This document shows, in pieces, positions 56,396 to 64,000 of a stretch of DNA of 64,000 bases. The position numbers and the translations under genes were made by a program. The stretch is from CAYGDP01 sp964348665 (GTDB lineage Bacteria; Verrucomicrobiota; Verrucomicrobiia; Palsa-1439; CAYGDP01), in NCBI GenBank assembly GCA_964348665.1, contig CAYGDP010000012.1, positions 1 through 64,000 on the forward strand. Direction: 5' to 3'. The stretch's first letter is position 1. Each line of letters opens with the position of its first letter. The notes below the pieces were generated by a model. It had not been told where the DNA came from, did no database searches, and worked only from the letters and a program-made list of their open reading frames with translations.

Positions 56396-57486
56396 GAATT
56401 CTGCAAATCTCGCCGACTCATTTCAGCGACGAATCCTTCATCGGCGGCGCCGAACGATACGTCCTGGAACTGTCCCGCGCATTGGCGCGAACGGATGAGG
56501 TTGTCTTGGTAAGCTTTGCCGAGGAAGCCTCGTCGCACAGCGAGGGGACGCTCCGGATCGAGCATCTCCGGCGTCATCCACTCCTCCGCTCGCGTCCACT
56601 CTATCATCTACCGCTTTCCCGTGCGTTCCGAGAGTTTCTCCGCTGGGCCGACGTGATTCATTGTCATCAAGCGCACAACTTTGTCACGGACATTGCTCTC
56701 CTTGGCGGTCAATGCTATGGCAAAAAAGTCTTCGTTACCGACCTCGGCGGCGGGCATCGATACGCGCTGGCGCGGCATTTCCCGCTCCTCGACCGGTCTC
56801 GCGCGTTCCTGCTCATCTCGGAGTATTCTAAAAGACTTTGGGCCGAATCCCCGTCTTCTACGCACCCGCAGCGGCTCGAAGTGATTTACGGAGGCGTGGA
56901 CACCGAAAAGTTTTGTCCGGCGGCCACGCCGCGAAAAAAATCCGCGCTCTTTGTCGGCCGATTAATGCCGCATAAGGGCGTGGATGTGATTCTTGACGCG
57001 ATTCAAGGCGATCTGTCCCTCGATATCGTCGGCCGTGCGTATCACGAAGATTATTTTTTGCTCCTGAAAAAAAAATCAGAAGGTAAAAACGTGCGGTTTC
57101 ACACCGGAGTATCCGACGCGGATTTGGTAAAAATGTATCAGCAGTCGCTCGTCGCGCTCCAGACTTCGATCTATGAAGATTGTTACGGCCATCGGTCGGT
57201 CGCGCCTGAACTGCTCGGACTCGCCGCGCTCGAAGCGCAAGCCTGTGGCACGCCCGTCATCGTCACGAATGTCGCCTCTTTGCCGGAAGTGATTCAAGAC
57301 CAAAGGACAGGCTTCCTCGTCCCGCCGAACAATCCCATACCGATTCGGGAGCGAATCGAATTGCTCGCCGCGAATCCGGGGCGGGCAGACGAGATGGGGC
57401 GGGCAGCCCGGGAATGGGTCGTGCAACGGTTCACCTGGGAAGCAGTTGCAAAACGGTGTTTGTCGGCTTACGCTGACGCGAATTAA
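56392..57486 (+). CDS. GT4-family glycosyltransferase, tandem paralogue B
   Basis: The 364-residue GT-B enzyme begins with GTG in a GTGA overlap. The N-terminal segment SPTHFSDESFIGGAERYVLE closely matches paralogue A, as do LFVGRLMPHKGVDVILDAI, EAQACGTPVIVTNVASLPEV and the ending FTWEAVAKRCLSAY. It has a few extra residues, for example YEDCYGHRSVAPELLG before the donor site. Divergence in the N-terminal acceptor domain suggests that the two copies add different residues or act at different steps. Confidence 0.9.
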   Translation: MRILQISPTHFSDESFIGGAERYVLELSRALARTDEVVLVSFAEEASSHSEGTLRIEHLRRHPLLRSRPLYHLPLSRAFREFLRWADVIHCHQAHNFVTDIALLGGQCYGKKVFVTDLGGGHRYALARHFPLLDRSRAFLLISEYSKRLWAESPSSTHPQRLEVIYGGVDTEKFCPAATPRKKSALFVGRLMPHKGVDVILDAIQGDLSLDIVGRAYHEDYFLLLKKKSEGKNVRFHTGVSDADLVKMYQQSLVALQTSIYEDCYGHRSVAPELLGLAALEAQACGTPVIVTNVASLPEVIQDQRTGFLVPPNNPIPIRERIELLAANPGRADEMGRAAREWVVQRFTWEAVAKRCLSAYADAN

Positions 57487-57492
57487 TCATTT

Positions 57493-59250
57493 ATGATTCT
57501 TGGTATTTACCATCCCGCCCAAGGAGTCGGTCATGACACCGGCCTCGCGTTGATCCGGGAAGACGGCAGCGTGATCGCCGCGCTCTCCGAGGAGCGTCTT
57601 TCTCGCGTCAAGATGGACGGCGGTTTTCCATTCCGCGCCTATGAGGCGATCCAACGCATTCATCCATTCACCGCCAAAGACCTTTCCGGCGTGGCCGTGC
57701 CATTCATGTCCACAGCCGACAAAACTCGCGAGGCATCGCATCTGGCGCTGGCAACGCTGCGTGATCCATCCCTCGGCTTCAAGCAAGCCCGCAACCGGCT
57801 GGCAAAGGATTCCTTCCAAAAGGGAATGGCCGCCATCGGCGCGTATTCGTACTTGGAAAAATATTCGGCCGCAGTCAAAAAAGTCCGTGACGCTGACGGA
57901 CGCCCCAAACTCAATGATTGGCGGGATTTTTTGAAATGGTGCGGCATAGACGAGGCTCCGCTTGTACACGTGGATCATCACATCGCCCACGCCGCAGGAG
58001 CGTATTATACAAGCGGCTGGGAGGACGCCCTGTTGATCACCTGCGACGGGGTTGGCGCCCTCAAGAGCGCCATCGTAGCGGAAGGTCGCGCGGGGAAAAT
58101 CAAGATTCGTGCGCGCACGTTTTATCCGAATTCGCCCGGTGAATTTTGGGAAGTGATCACCGCCATCTGCGGTTTTCATCATTTCAAGCACGGCGGCAAA
58201 ATCACCGGCCTGGCTGCCTACGGCGACCCCAACCATTTCGAGTGCTACGATATTCTCAAACGTGCCCTCGACCTGGACGGTCTCTCGGTAATCTCACGAC
58301 TCGATCCACCGGCGCTGGCCAAACAACTCAAGAAATTCTCCCGCGAAGATATCGCCGCAACCAGCCAACGGCGTTTGGAAGAAGTTGTCGTCGAATTGGC
58401 TGCCCGCGCCGTCAAAAAAACCGGCCTGCGCCGTCTGGCGTTGTCGGGCGGAGTCTTCGCCAACGTGAAACTGAATCAGCGGATCGCCGAACTCGACGGA
58501 GTCGAGGAAGTGTACATCTATCCAGCAATGGGCGACGAGGGTCTGGGACTTGGCGCGGCGCTTTTTGCTGCGGGATTGAAACACGGACTCAAGCCGTTCC
58601 GGTTTCGCGATCTTTACTTTGGTCCGGGATTTTCGGACGCGGAAGCGGAGGCGGAGTTGAAGAAGTCGAAGCTTCCCTACTCCCGCCACAGCGACGCCGA
58701 GCTTGCCGAGATCGTGGCCGGTTTGCTCACACAAAACAAAGTCATCGCAATTTGTCGCGGCCGGATGGAGTTCGGCCCCCGCGCGCTCGGCCATCGGACG
58801 ATCGTCTACCAAACCACCGACCCTCATGTGAACGATTGGCTGAACAAACGGCTGGAACGGACGGAGTTCATGCCGTTCGCGCCGGTCACACTCCCGCAGT
58901 ATGCCGACGCCTGTTACAAAGGGATGGAGTCGAGGCGATATGCGGCGCGATTCATGACGGCGACCTGTGATTGCACCGATCTCATGAAAAAACAATCGCC
59001 AGCCGTGGTGCATCTCGATGGAACCGCGCGGCCGCAGCTCATCGAACGCGACGCGGAACCGTTCTACTACGACGTGCTCGAAAAATACCATCGGAAATCG
59101 GGAATCCCGTCGCTGGTCAACACGAGTTTCAACATGCACGAAGAACCGATCGTTTGCACTCCTTACGACGCGATCCGGGCTTTCACCTTGGGTCATCTGG
59201 ACGCTCTCGTGCTAGGCCCGTTCTTGGTGGGAACTGACATTAAAAAATGA
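57493..59250 (+). CDS. Carbamoyltransferase (NodU/CmcH/TobZ family)
   Basis: The 585-residue enzyme transfers a carbamoyl group from carbamoyl phosphate, through carbamoyl-adenylate, to a hydroxyl of a sugar or antibiotic. The N-terminal Kae1-like domain starts LGIYHPAQGVGHDTGLALI and has the metal-binding VDHHIAHAAGAYY (His162, His163, His166). GGKITGLAAYGDP and LSGGVFANVKLNQRIAE also fit. The C-terminal YrdC-like part includes RGRMEFGPRALGHRTIVYQ and VNTSFNMHEEPIVC. In this locus the acceptor is probably a glycan residue, giving a carbamoylated polymer. Confidence 0.92.
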   Translation: MILGIYHPAQGVGHDTGLALIREDGSVIAALSEERLSRVKMDGGFPFRAYEAIQRIHPFTAKDLSGVAVPFMSTADKTREASHLALATLRDPSLGFKQARNRLAKDSFQKGMAAIGAYSYLEKYSAAVKKVRDADGRPKLNDWRDFLKWCGIDEAPLVHVDHHIAHAAGAYYTSGWEDALLITCDGVGALKSAIVAEGRAGKIKIRARTFYPNSPGEFWEVITAICGFHHFKHGGKITGLAAYGDPNHFECYDILKRALDLDGLSVISRLDPPALAKQLKKFSREDIAATSQRRLEEVVVELAARAVKKTGLRRLALSGGVFANVKLNQRIAELDGVEEVYIYPAMGDEGLGLGAALFAAGLKHGLKPFRFRDLYFGPGFSDAEAEAELKKSKLPYSRHSDAELAEIVAGLLTQNKVIAICRGRMEFGPRALGHRTIVYQTTDPHVNDWLNKRLERTEFMPFAPVTLPQYADACYKGMESRRYAARFMTATCDCTDLMKKQSPAVVHLDGTARPQLIERDAEPFYYDVLEKYHRKSGIPSLVNTSFNMHEEPIVCTPYDAIRAFTLGHLDALVLGPFLVGTDIKK

Positions 59251-60719
59251 TTTGGGAACGATTGCGTCCGTGGACTTGGTGCGAGTGGACACTCGCGGGG
59301 ATTTTTTTTCTCACGCTCCCCTTGGTGAATCCGTACATTCGTGGCGATGGAAATGAATACTTCGCCTATGTCCGGTCGTTGGTGGTTGACGGGGATTTGA
59401 ATTTTGAGAACGAATATCGGCGGGGCGACCCCTTGTTTCGACAAGCTGCCTTTGATGAAAATGGAAACGTGGTGGACGCGACACTTTCCGACCATACGCT
59501 TGGCCGATTACCGACCGGGTACCTAAAAAACAACGCAGCCATTGGGTCATCGTTGCTCTGGATGCCGGCGTTCCTGGCGGCTCATGTGGCCACAAAACTC
59601 TTGAATGCCGCCGGAGTCCAAGTTCTTGCCGACGGATATTCCGCGCCGTATCGCTGGGCATGCGGATTGGAGACAGCCCTGTTCAGTTTCATCGGGCTAT
59701 TCTTGAGTTTTCGGGTTGCATGCCGACTCACCGATTCGCGCACGGCTCTTTTGGCGACCGTGGGGATCTGGTTTGCGTCATCCCTGCCGGTGTATATGTA
59801 TTTCCTGCCGTTCCATGTCCCAGCAATGACATCGTTTACCGTCGCGCTATTTGTCTGGTACTGGTGGAGAACGAGCGAAGGTCGTAGTGTAAAACAATGG
59901 GCGATTTGGGGCGCGTTGGCTGGACTGACAATCACGATGTACGCATCCAGCGCGGTATTCTTGGTGATGGCAATGGCAGACCTAGCATGGCGCGCAAATG
60001 ACGGTGGATTAATTCATTGCCGTGACGCTGCAAAGCGTAAGACAATCCTCATCGCCGGCATCGTCTTTGTGATTGCTGCAGTCGCAGTTCTAACGCCGCA
60101 GTTCATCATCAAATCAATCCTTCACGGTGCGCCGTTTGACTTGGGAGTGAGGCGCGCCGTCCATTGGTTCGCGCCGAGCCTGTGGGCGGTTGGATTTTCC
60201 AGAGAACATGGCCTTTTCTCATGGACACCAATCCTTCTGCCGGCCGTGATCGGTCTATGCTTGTACTGGCGGCAAGACCGTTGGCGTGCAAGCGTGCTCT
60301 TGACCGTTGTTGGGCTTTTCTATTATCTGGCGGCGATTCATGGCGACTGGTCGGGTGGCTCCTCGTTCGGTAATCGCTTTTTTGTTTCGTTTACCTCGGT
60401 ATTCGTCATTGGTCTGGCAATTGGGTTGCATCATGCGGGCGCATGGCTGCGCCGGGGCGGGTTCACCCGCCCCATCCCCTTGCAAGCAGCAGTATTTGCG
60501 GCGATGATTGCGTGGAATGTCGGATTCATCTTTCAATGGGGCACGAACCTCGTGCCCAATCGCGGGCCAGTGGATTTTGGCGTCGTGGCGCGCAACCAAT
60601 TCACGGTCGTCCCCCAAAAAATGGCGAGCTTCGTGAAGCGTTACTTTATCTCGCGCAGCGAGCTCACCAACGAAATTGAAATGGAAGACGTGCAGGAGCG
60701 GTCCAAACAAAGACGATAA
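59247..60719 (+). CDS. Polytopic GT-C-like membrane protein, copy 1
   Basis: The 490-residue protein has about 11-12 transmembrane helices. After the first helix is a periplasmic loop beginning NPYIRGDGNEYFAYVRSL and containing VDGDLNFENEYRRGDP. Acidic residues at this position are how GT-C glycosyltransferases (PMT/ArnT-like) carry their catalytic Asp/Glu, but no named family can be assigned. A lipid-linked sugar transferase adding side residues in the periplasm is the best guess. The C-terminal third has FIFQWGTNLVPNRGPVDFGV, also found in the next gene. Its ATG overlaps the carbamoyltransferase stop. Confidence 0.72.
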   Translation: MIWERLRPWTWCEWTLAGIFFLTLPLVNPYIRGDGNEYFAYVRSLVVDGDLNFENEYRRGDPLFRQAAFDENGNVVDATLSDHTLGRLPTGYLKNNAAIGSSLLWMPAFLAAHVATKLLNAAGVQVLADGYSAPYRWACGLETALFSFIGLFLSFRVACRLTDSRTALLATVGIWFASSLPVYMYFLPFHVPAMTSFTVALFVWYWWRTSEGRSVKQWAIWGALAGLTITMYASSAVFLVMAMADLAWRANDGGLIHCRDAAKRKTILIAGIVFVIAAVAVLTPQFIIKSILHGAPFDLGVRRAVHWFAPSLWAVGFSREHGLFSWTPILLPAVIGLCLYWRQDRWRASVLLTVVGLFYYLAAIHGDWSGGSSFGNRFFVSFTSVFVIGLAIGLHHAGAWLRRGGFTRPIPLQAAVFAAMIAWNVGFIFQWGTNLVPNRGPVDFGVVARNQFTVVPQKMASFVKRYFISRSELTNEIEMEDVQERSKQRR

Positions 60720-60722
60720 TCA

Positions 60723-62177
60723 ATGCGAACGTGGCTGAAAAAACTGGATCGGTTCGAATTGGTGCTGGTGGGGATTTTTCTCCTCACCATGCCGCTCGTC
60801 AACCCGTACATCCGCAGCGACGGCAACGAATACTACGCCTACATCCGATCGCTGGTGATCGACGGCGACCTGCATTTTGAGAATGAATACCGGCGCGGCG
60901 ACCCGCTATTTCAAGGGGCGGCCTTCGACAAGAGCGGAAAACCCATTCGCGCCACGTATGAAGACGGCACGCTGGGGATGCTGGACAATGGGTACATGAA
61001 AAACCGCGCCTCGGTTGGCGCATCGATCCTCTGGACCCCGTTTTTCCTGGCGGCGCACCTCCTCGTCCAATTGCTAAATGGTTTCGGCGCAGAGATCGTT
61101 GCCGACGGATACTCGCTTCCGTATCGGTGGCTCTGTGCGTTCGGCACCGCGATGTATGGATTTCTCGCGTTGTTTCTTGCCTATCGGATTTGTGCGCGAT
61201 TGACGAACCCGCGGGTGGCGCTGATGACAACCATCGGCCTTTGGTTCGCCTCTCCGATTCCGGTCTATCTCTATTTTCTCCCGTTCTCCATTCCAGTGCT
61301 CTCAATGTTCAGCACGACTTTGTTTGTCTGGTATTGGCTTCGCACCCAGGACACACGAACTCCCTTGCAATGGGCGTTCTGGGGATTGATCGGCGGTTTA
61401 ATGCTGGATGTTTACTATTTTGGGTCGTTTTTCATCCTGATCGCCATGGGGGAAATGATTCGAGCGATTCGTCGCGACCGCCAAGCCATCGTACACTCGC
61501 TCCTTTTTCTCGGTGCAACGCTGGTCGCGATGATCCCGACGTTTTGGATCAAAGCCATCCTTACAGGGTCGCCATTCAAATCCGGGTATGGCGAGAAGTT
61601 TTACTGGCTGGCCCCAAAACTTTGGCAGCTCGGATTCTCGACGGAACACGGCCAGTTTCTATGGACGCCAATCCTACTTTTTGCCGTGATTGGGCTGGCG
61701 CTCCTTTACCGGCGAAACCGCCTCCTGGCCGGCGCGCTCCTGGCCGTCTATGGTGTCGCGTATTATGTGATAGCGAGCTATGAATTCTGGAGCGGTTTCT
61801 CGTCGTTTGGCTCGCGGTTTTTCGTGGCGTTCAATGTCGCGTTCGCCATCGGCCTGGCAATCGTCCTCGACCGGGCCGAAACATGGCTTTCCAAGTTCTC
61901 CCGACGCGAAATTACACTCCTGCTTTCCGCGGCGCTCGGTGTTTTGATCCTCTGGAACGTCGGCTTCATCTTTCAATGGGGCACGAACATGATCAACAAC
62001 CGCGGGCCGGTGGACTTTCGGGTCGTTGCAAAAAACCAATTTACCAGCGTCCCCGACCGTATTTTTGTGTTTTTGACCAATTTCCTGGTCAACCGCGAGA
62101 AGACAACGAGCGAGATTGAAATGCAGGACATCGAGAAATGGAAGCTTCATGAAGAGCAGCGACGACAGAAAAAATGA
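60723..62177 (+). CDS. Polytopic GT-C-like membrane protein, copy 2
   Basis: The 484-residue paralogue lies three bases after copy 1. The same loop (NPYIRSDGNEYYAYIRSL, then IDGDLHFENEYRRGDP) and the same ending (FIFQWGTNMINNRGPVDFRV) are present. The membrane core is more diverged, with identity highest in the first loop and the last helix. This is what one expects if the acidic loop is the active site and the two copies differ in substrate. Its 3' end overlaps the next gene by 29 bases. Confidence 0.72.
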   Translation: MRTWLKKLDRFELVLVGIFLLTMPLVNPYIRSDGNEYYAYIRSLVIDGDLHFENEYRRGDPLFQGAAFDKSGKPIRATYEDGTLGMLDNGYMKNRASVGASILWTPFFLAAHLLVQLLNGFGAEIVADGYSLPYRWLCAFGTAMYGFLALFLAYRICARLTNPRVALMTTIGLWFASPIPVYLYFLPFSIPVLSMFSTTLFVWYWLRTQDTRTPLQWAFWGLIGGLMLDVYYFGSFFILIAMGEMIRAIRRDRQAIVHSLLFLGATLVAMIPTFWIKAILTGSPFKSGYGEKFYWLAPKLWQLGFSTEHGQFLWTPILLFAVIGLALLYRRNRLLAGALLAVYGVAYYVIASYEFWSGFSSFGSRFFVAFNVAFAIGLAIVLDRAETWLSKFSRREITLLLSAALGVLILWNVGFIFQWGTNMINNRGPVDFRVVAKNQFTSVPDRIFVFLTNFLVNREKTTSEIEMQDIEKWKLHEEQRRQKK

Positions 62178-63318
62178 CTCCCTCACCATCGGCGTCATTT
62201 GCGGCGCGCCGCCCCATGTCCAGGATGGAGTGGGAGATTTCGCGTGGCTGCTCGCGCGTGAATTGACGCGCCAATTTTCAATCCACTATCTCGCACCGCG
62301 ATGGGAAAACACTCCATCTCCGGAAGTGCCAGATGGAATATCGATGCGCTGGATCCAGCCCGGATGGAACCGTGCCGCGTGCGAAGAAACGGACGCGTGG
62401 ATGGAAAAATTGCGACCCAACGTGTTGCTCGTTCATTTCGTACCACAACTCTACGGATGGAATGGCGCGAAACCCTCCTTTGCGCTGCTGCTGCGCAAGC
62501 TGGCGCGGCGCGGCTACCGAATCGTGACTGTCGCACACGAATTCTATGCGCCATTCGGGCCATCCCCTAAAACGATGGTTTGGTCCGCCGCACAACGGAT
62601 TCTCTGGCGATTGGTATTGGGCGCAAGCCGAAAGGTCGTGGTGACCACTCCATTTGTGCTGGAACAATTGCGCGCTGATTTTCCAAGTCGCCGCGATGAT
62701 TTCACCCAAATCCCCGCCGGTTGTCCCATTCCCGTCGTACCTGTTTCGCCCGCGCGGCGATTGGAACTTCGCAGCCAACTGGGGATCGGTGAGACCGACT
62801 TTCTCATCACAACACTCGGCGGCGTGCCGGATTCCCTGGAGAAACTCTTCGATCGCGCGCATCGGGAAACAGCAACGGCGAAACTGCTGGTCATTGGCAA
62901 ATCCGGAAACGCCGTTCGCGAACGGCTTTCCCAAAATGCAGGCATCCGCGATGCCGTCTTGACGACCGGCACGGTAACAAACACGGCAATGAGTGAATAT
63001 CTGTCGTTGAGCGATCTTTACGTTGCACTGATTCCAGACGGAGCATCGGCGCGGCGCACCTCGTTTCTGGTCGGACTCGCTCATGGATTGCCCACTGTGA
63101 CCAATGCCGGGCCATTGACCGATGTTACATTGAAATCGTCCGAGGCGTTTTGCCTGCTCAATGGAGATTGCCAACTGAACGCGTTGCAATTGTTCTGCAA
63201 TAACACGGAGAGACGAAACGAGTTAGGGATCCTCGGAAAAAAGTTTTTTGCGGAGAATTTTTCATGGGAAATGATTGGCCGGCGTTACGCCGATTCGCTG
63301 ACAGAGGTGGCGCGATGA
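62149..63318 (+). CDS. GT4-like glycosyltransferase
   Basis: The 389-residue GT-B protein has the N-terminal segment GVICGAPPHVQDGVGDFAWLLARELT (split by a Gly-rich loop), with HEFYAPFGPSPKT in the acceptor half. The C-terminal half contains FLITTLGGVP and LVIGKSGNAVRERL, and ends with the family-like FFAENFSWEMIGRRYADSL. It is more distant from the other GT4 enzymes here, and the E-x7-E donor motif is weak (DGASARRTSFLVGLAHGLP), so the donor may be unusual. ATG 62149 is preferred over the in-frame ATG 62116. The stop overlaps the next ATG. Confidence 0.78.
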   Translation: MKSSDDRKNDSLTIGVICGAPPHVQDGVGDFAWLLARELTRQFSIHYLAPRWENTPSPEVPDGISMRWIQPGWNRAACEETDAWMEKLRPNVLLVHFVPQLYGWNGAKPSFALLLRKLARRGYRIVTVAHEFYAPFGPSPKTMVWSAAQRILWRLVLGASRKVVVTTPFVLEQLRADFPSRRDDFTQIPAGCPIPVVPVSPARRLELRSQLGIGETDFLITTLGGVPDSLEKLFDRAHRETATAKLLVIGKSGNAVRERLSQNAGIRDAVLTTGTVTNTAMSEYLSLSDLYVALIPDGASARRTSFLVGLAHGLPTVTNAGPLTDVTLKSSEAFCLLNGDCQLNALQLFCNNTERRNELGILGKKFFAENFSWEMIGRRYADSLTEVAR

Positions 63319-64000
63319 GCAAATTCGCCCGCAATCTGACCCTCTTTGTGGTGGTCTACACTTGCGTAGAGGGATTTGTCATCAACTTGAGTGGTTCCTC
63401 GAAGATTTCCCACGTTTATAAAGATATGTTGCTAATGCTGCTCTATGCTTCGGTCTTCATTACACAACCCGGCAATGTCCTCCCAAACTCCCATGCGCTC
63501 CGCAGCACCAAGCCCGCCCTTTTTATCTTCGGCGCCTTGGTCATCACGTTTCTGGCGGTTCCCGGCAGCAATTTTTTGGCGGGCATAGTCGCTGTCAAAC
63601 AACGTCTGTTTTACATCCCGCTGCTGGCTGTCGCCTATTACTTCATTCGAGACGAGGAAGATGTGCGTAAGCTGTATTTGATTCTGGTCGTCTCATCCAT
63701 CCCCGTTTGCCTCTTCGGGTTATACCTTCACAATAAGGGACCGGGCGAGTTACAACGGCTCGGTGGCTCGTATGCGCACGTCTTTTATACGGCACAAAAC
63801 AAACTGCAAAGCGGTTCCTACTGGCGGGTGCCCTCCACGTTTAACTCGTCCGGACAATTCGGCGCTTATCTCCTTTTTCACACGATTCTCGCTTCCGCCC
63901 TGCTGATGCGCCGTCAATTATCCCGGAAATGGACGATTTTTGTTGTTGGCGCTCAAATGCTAATGATTTTGGCCATCTTCGTCTCCGGCTCGCGCACGCC
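63315..64000 (+). CDS. O-antigen polymerase/ligase-like membrane protein, 3' end outside window
   Basis: The frame opens at ATG 63315 in an ATGA overlap and stays open to the right edge, giving 228 residues so far. It has six or so hydrophobic helices, a loop with AVKQRLFYIPLLAVAYYFIRDE, and YWRVPSTFNSSGQFGAYLLF followed by IFVSGSRTP. The latter is the SGSR-type segment that precedes the ligase/polymerase loop in Wzy_C proteins. It is the second such protein in the locus and probably the polymerase (Wzy) or ligase partner to the one at 45703. Confidence 0.75.
   Translation, partial: MSKFARNLTLFVVVYTCVEGFVINLSGSSKISHVYKDMLLMLLYASVFITQPGNVLPNSHALRSTKPALFIFGALVITFLAVPGSNFLAGIVAVKQRLFYIPLLAVAYYFIRDEEDVRKLYLILVVSSIPVCLFGLYLHNKGPGELQRLGGSYAHVFYTAQNKLQSGSYWRVPSTFNSSGQFGAYLLFHTILASALLMRRQLSRKWTIFVVGAQMLMILAIFVSGSRT

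Noticed and set aside
38443..64000. Possible horizontally acquired genomic island
   Set aside because: No integrase, tRNA border, transposase or clear shift in base use was seen; the locus looks resident as far as the sequence shows.

Overview
The window is a moderately GC-rich, gene-dense bacterial chromosome segment from a diderm. BamA, Skp/OmpH, LpxD and an outer-membrane polysaccharide exporter are all present. The dcw cluster, the fused MurC-MurB, the strongly divergent FtsZ that keeps a canonical C-terminal tail, and the many Verrucomicrobia-like accessory families (cyclase-fold membrane protein, vWA protein, FecR/EpsL-type export genes) point to the PVC group. An uncultured member of Verrucomicrobiota is most likely. 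This placement is inference; no rRNA gene is present.

Layout. 1-10131 (+): a LysM protein and the distal dcw cluster ftsW, murG, murC-murB, ddl, ftsQ, ftsA, ftsZ. Most junctions are ATGA overlaps, and two gaps are filled by small ORFs that overlap the genes on both sides. 10188-17432: a ferritin-like protein, a 1533-residue exported coiled-coil/TPR protein with seven exact-length 66-residue repeats, a cyclase-fold membrane protein and a DUF151 nuclease-domain protein. 17474-20214: a divergent polyamine module (pyruvoyl arginine decarboxylase; N-carbamoylputrescine amidase and agmatine deiminase) that takes arginine to putrescine. 20282-29991 (-): one long co-directional run prs, rplY, pth, rpsF, ssb, rpsR, rplI, dnaB, bamA, skp, lpxD, joining nucleotide supply, translation, replication and envelope assembly. 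30076-38284: assorted accessory genes (vWA protein, aldo/keto reductase, esterase, ankyrin protein, Ser/Thr kinase with TPRs, TauE-like permease, exported proteins).

38443-64000 (+): a large exopolysaccharide locus continuing past the right edge. It holds FecR-domain and beta-barrel proteins, a short OPX export protein, two tandem polysaccharide co-polymerase/BY-kinases, two ligase/polymerase-type membrane proteins, a Wzx flippase, four GT4 glycosyltransferases, two GT-C-like membrane proteins, Gmd, a cupin, a sugar epimerase/reductase, a TylCIII-type C-methyltransferase, two SAM methyltransferases, a carbamoyltransferase and a membrane transglutaminase-like protein. The gene set suggests a Wzx/Wzy-type polymer carrying a C-methylated, possibly carbamoylated GDP-derived deoxysugar.

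A theme across the window is short palindromic or iterated DNA lodged between and inside core genes: a perfect 14-bp hairpin before ftsW, a four-hairpin element between ftsW and murG, two separate in-frame insertions in murC, iterated TTCAACG in the agmatine deiminase gene, and a repeat-like linker in the TauE permease. No tRNA, rRNA, CRISPR array or insertion sequence was found.
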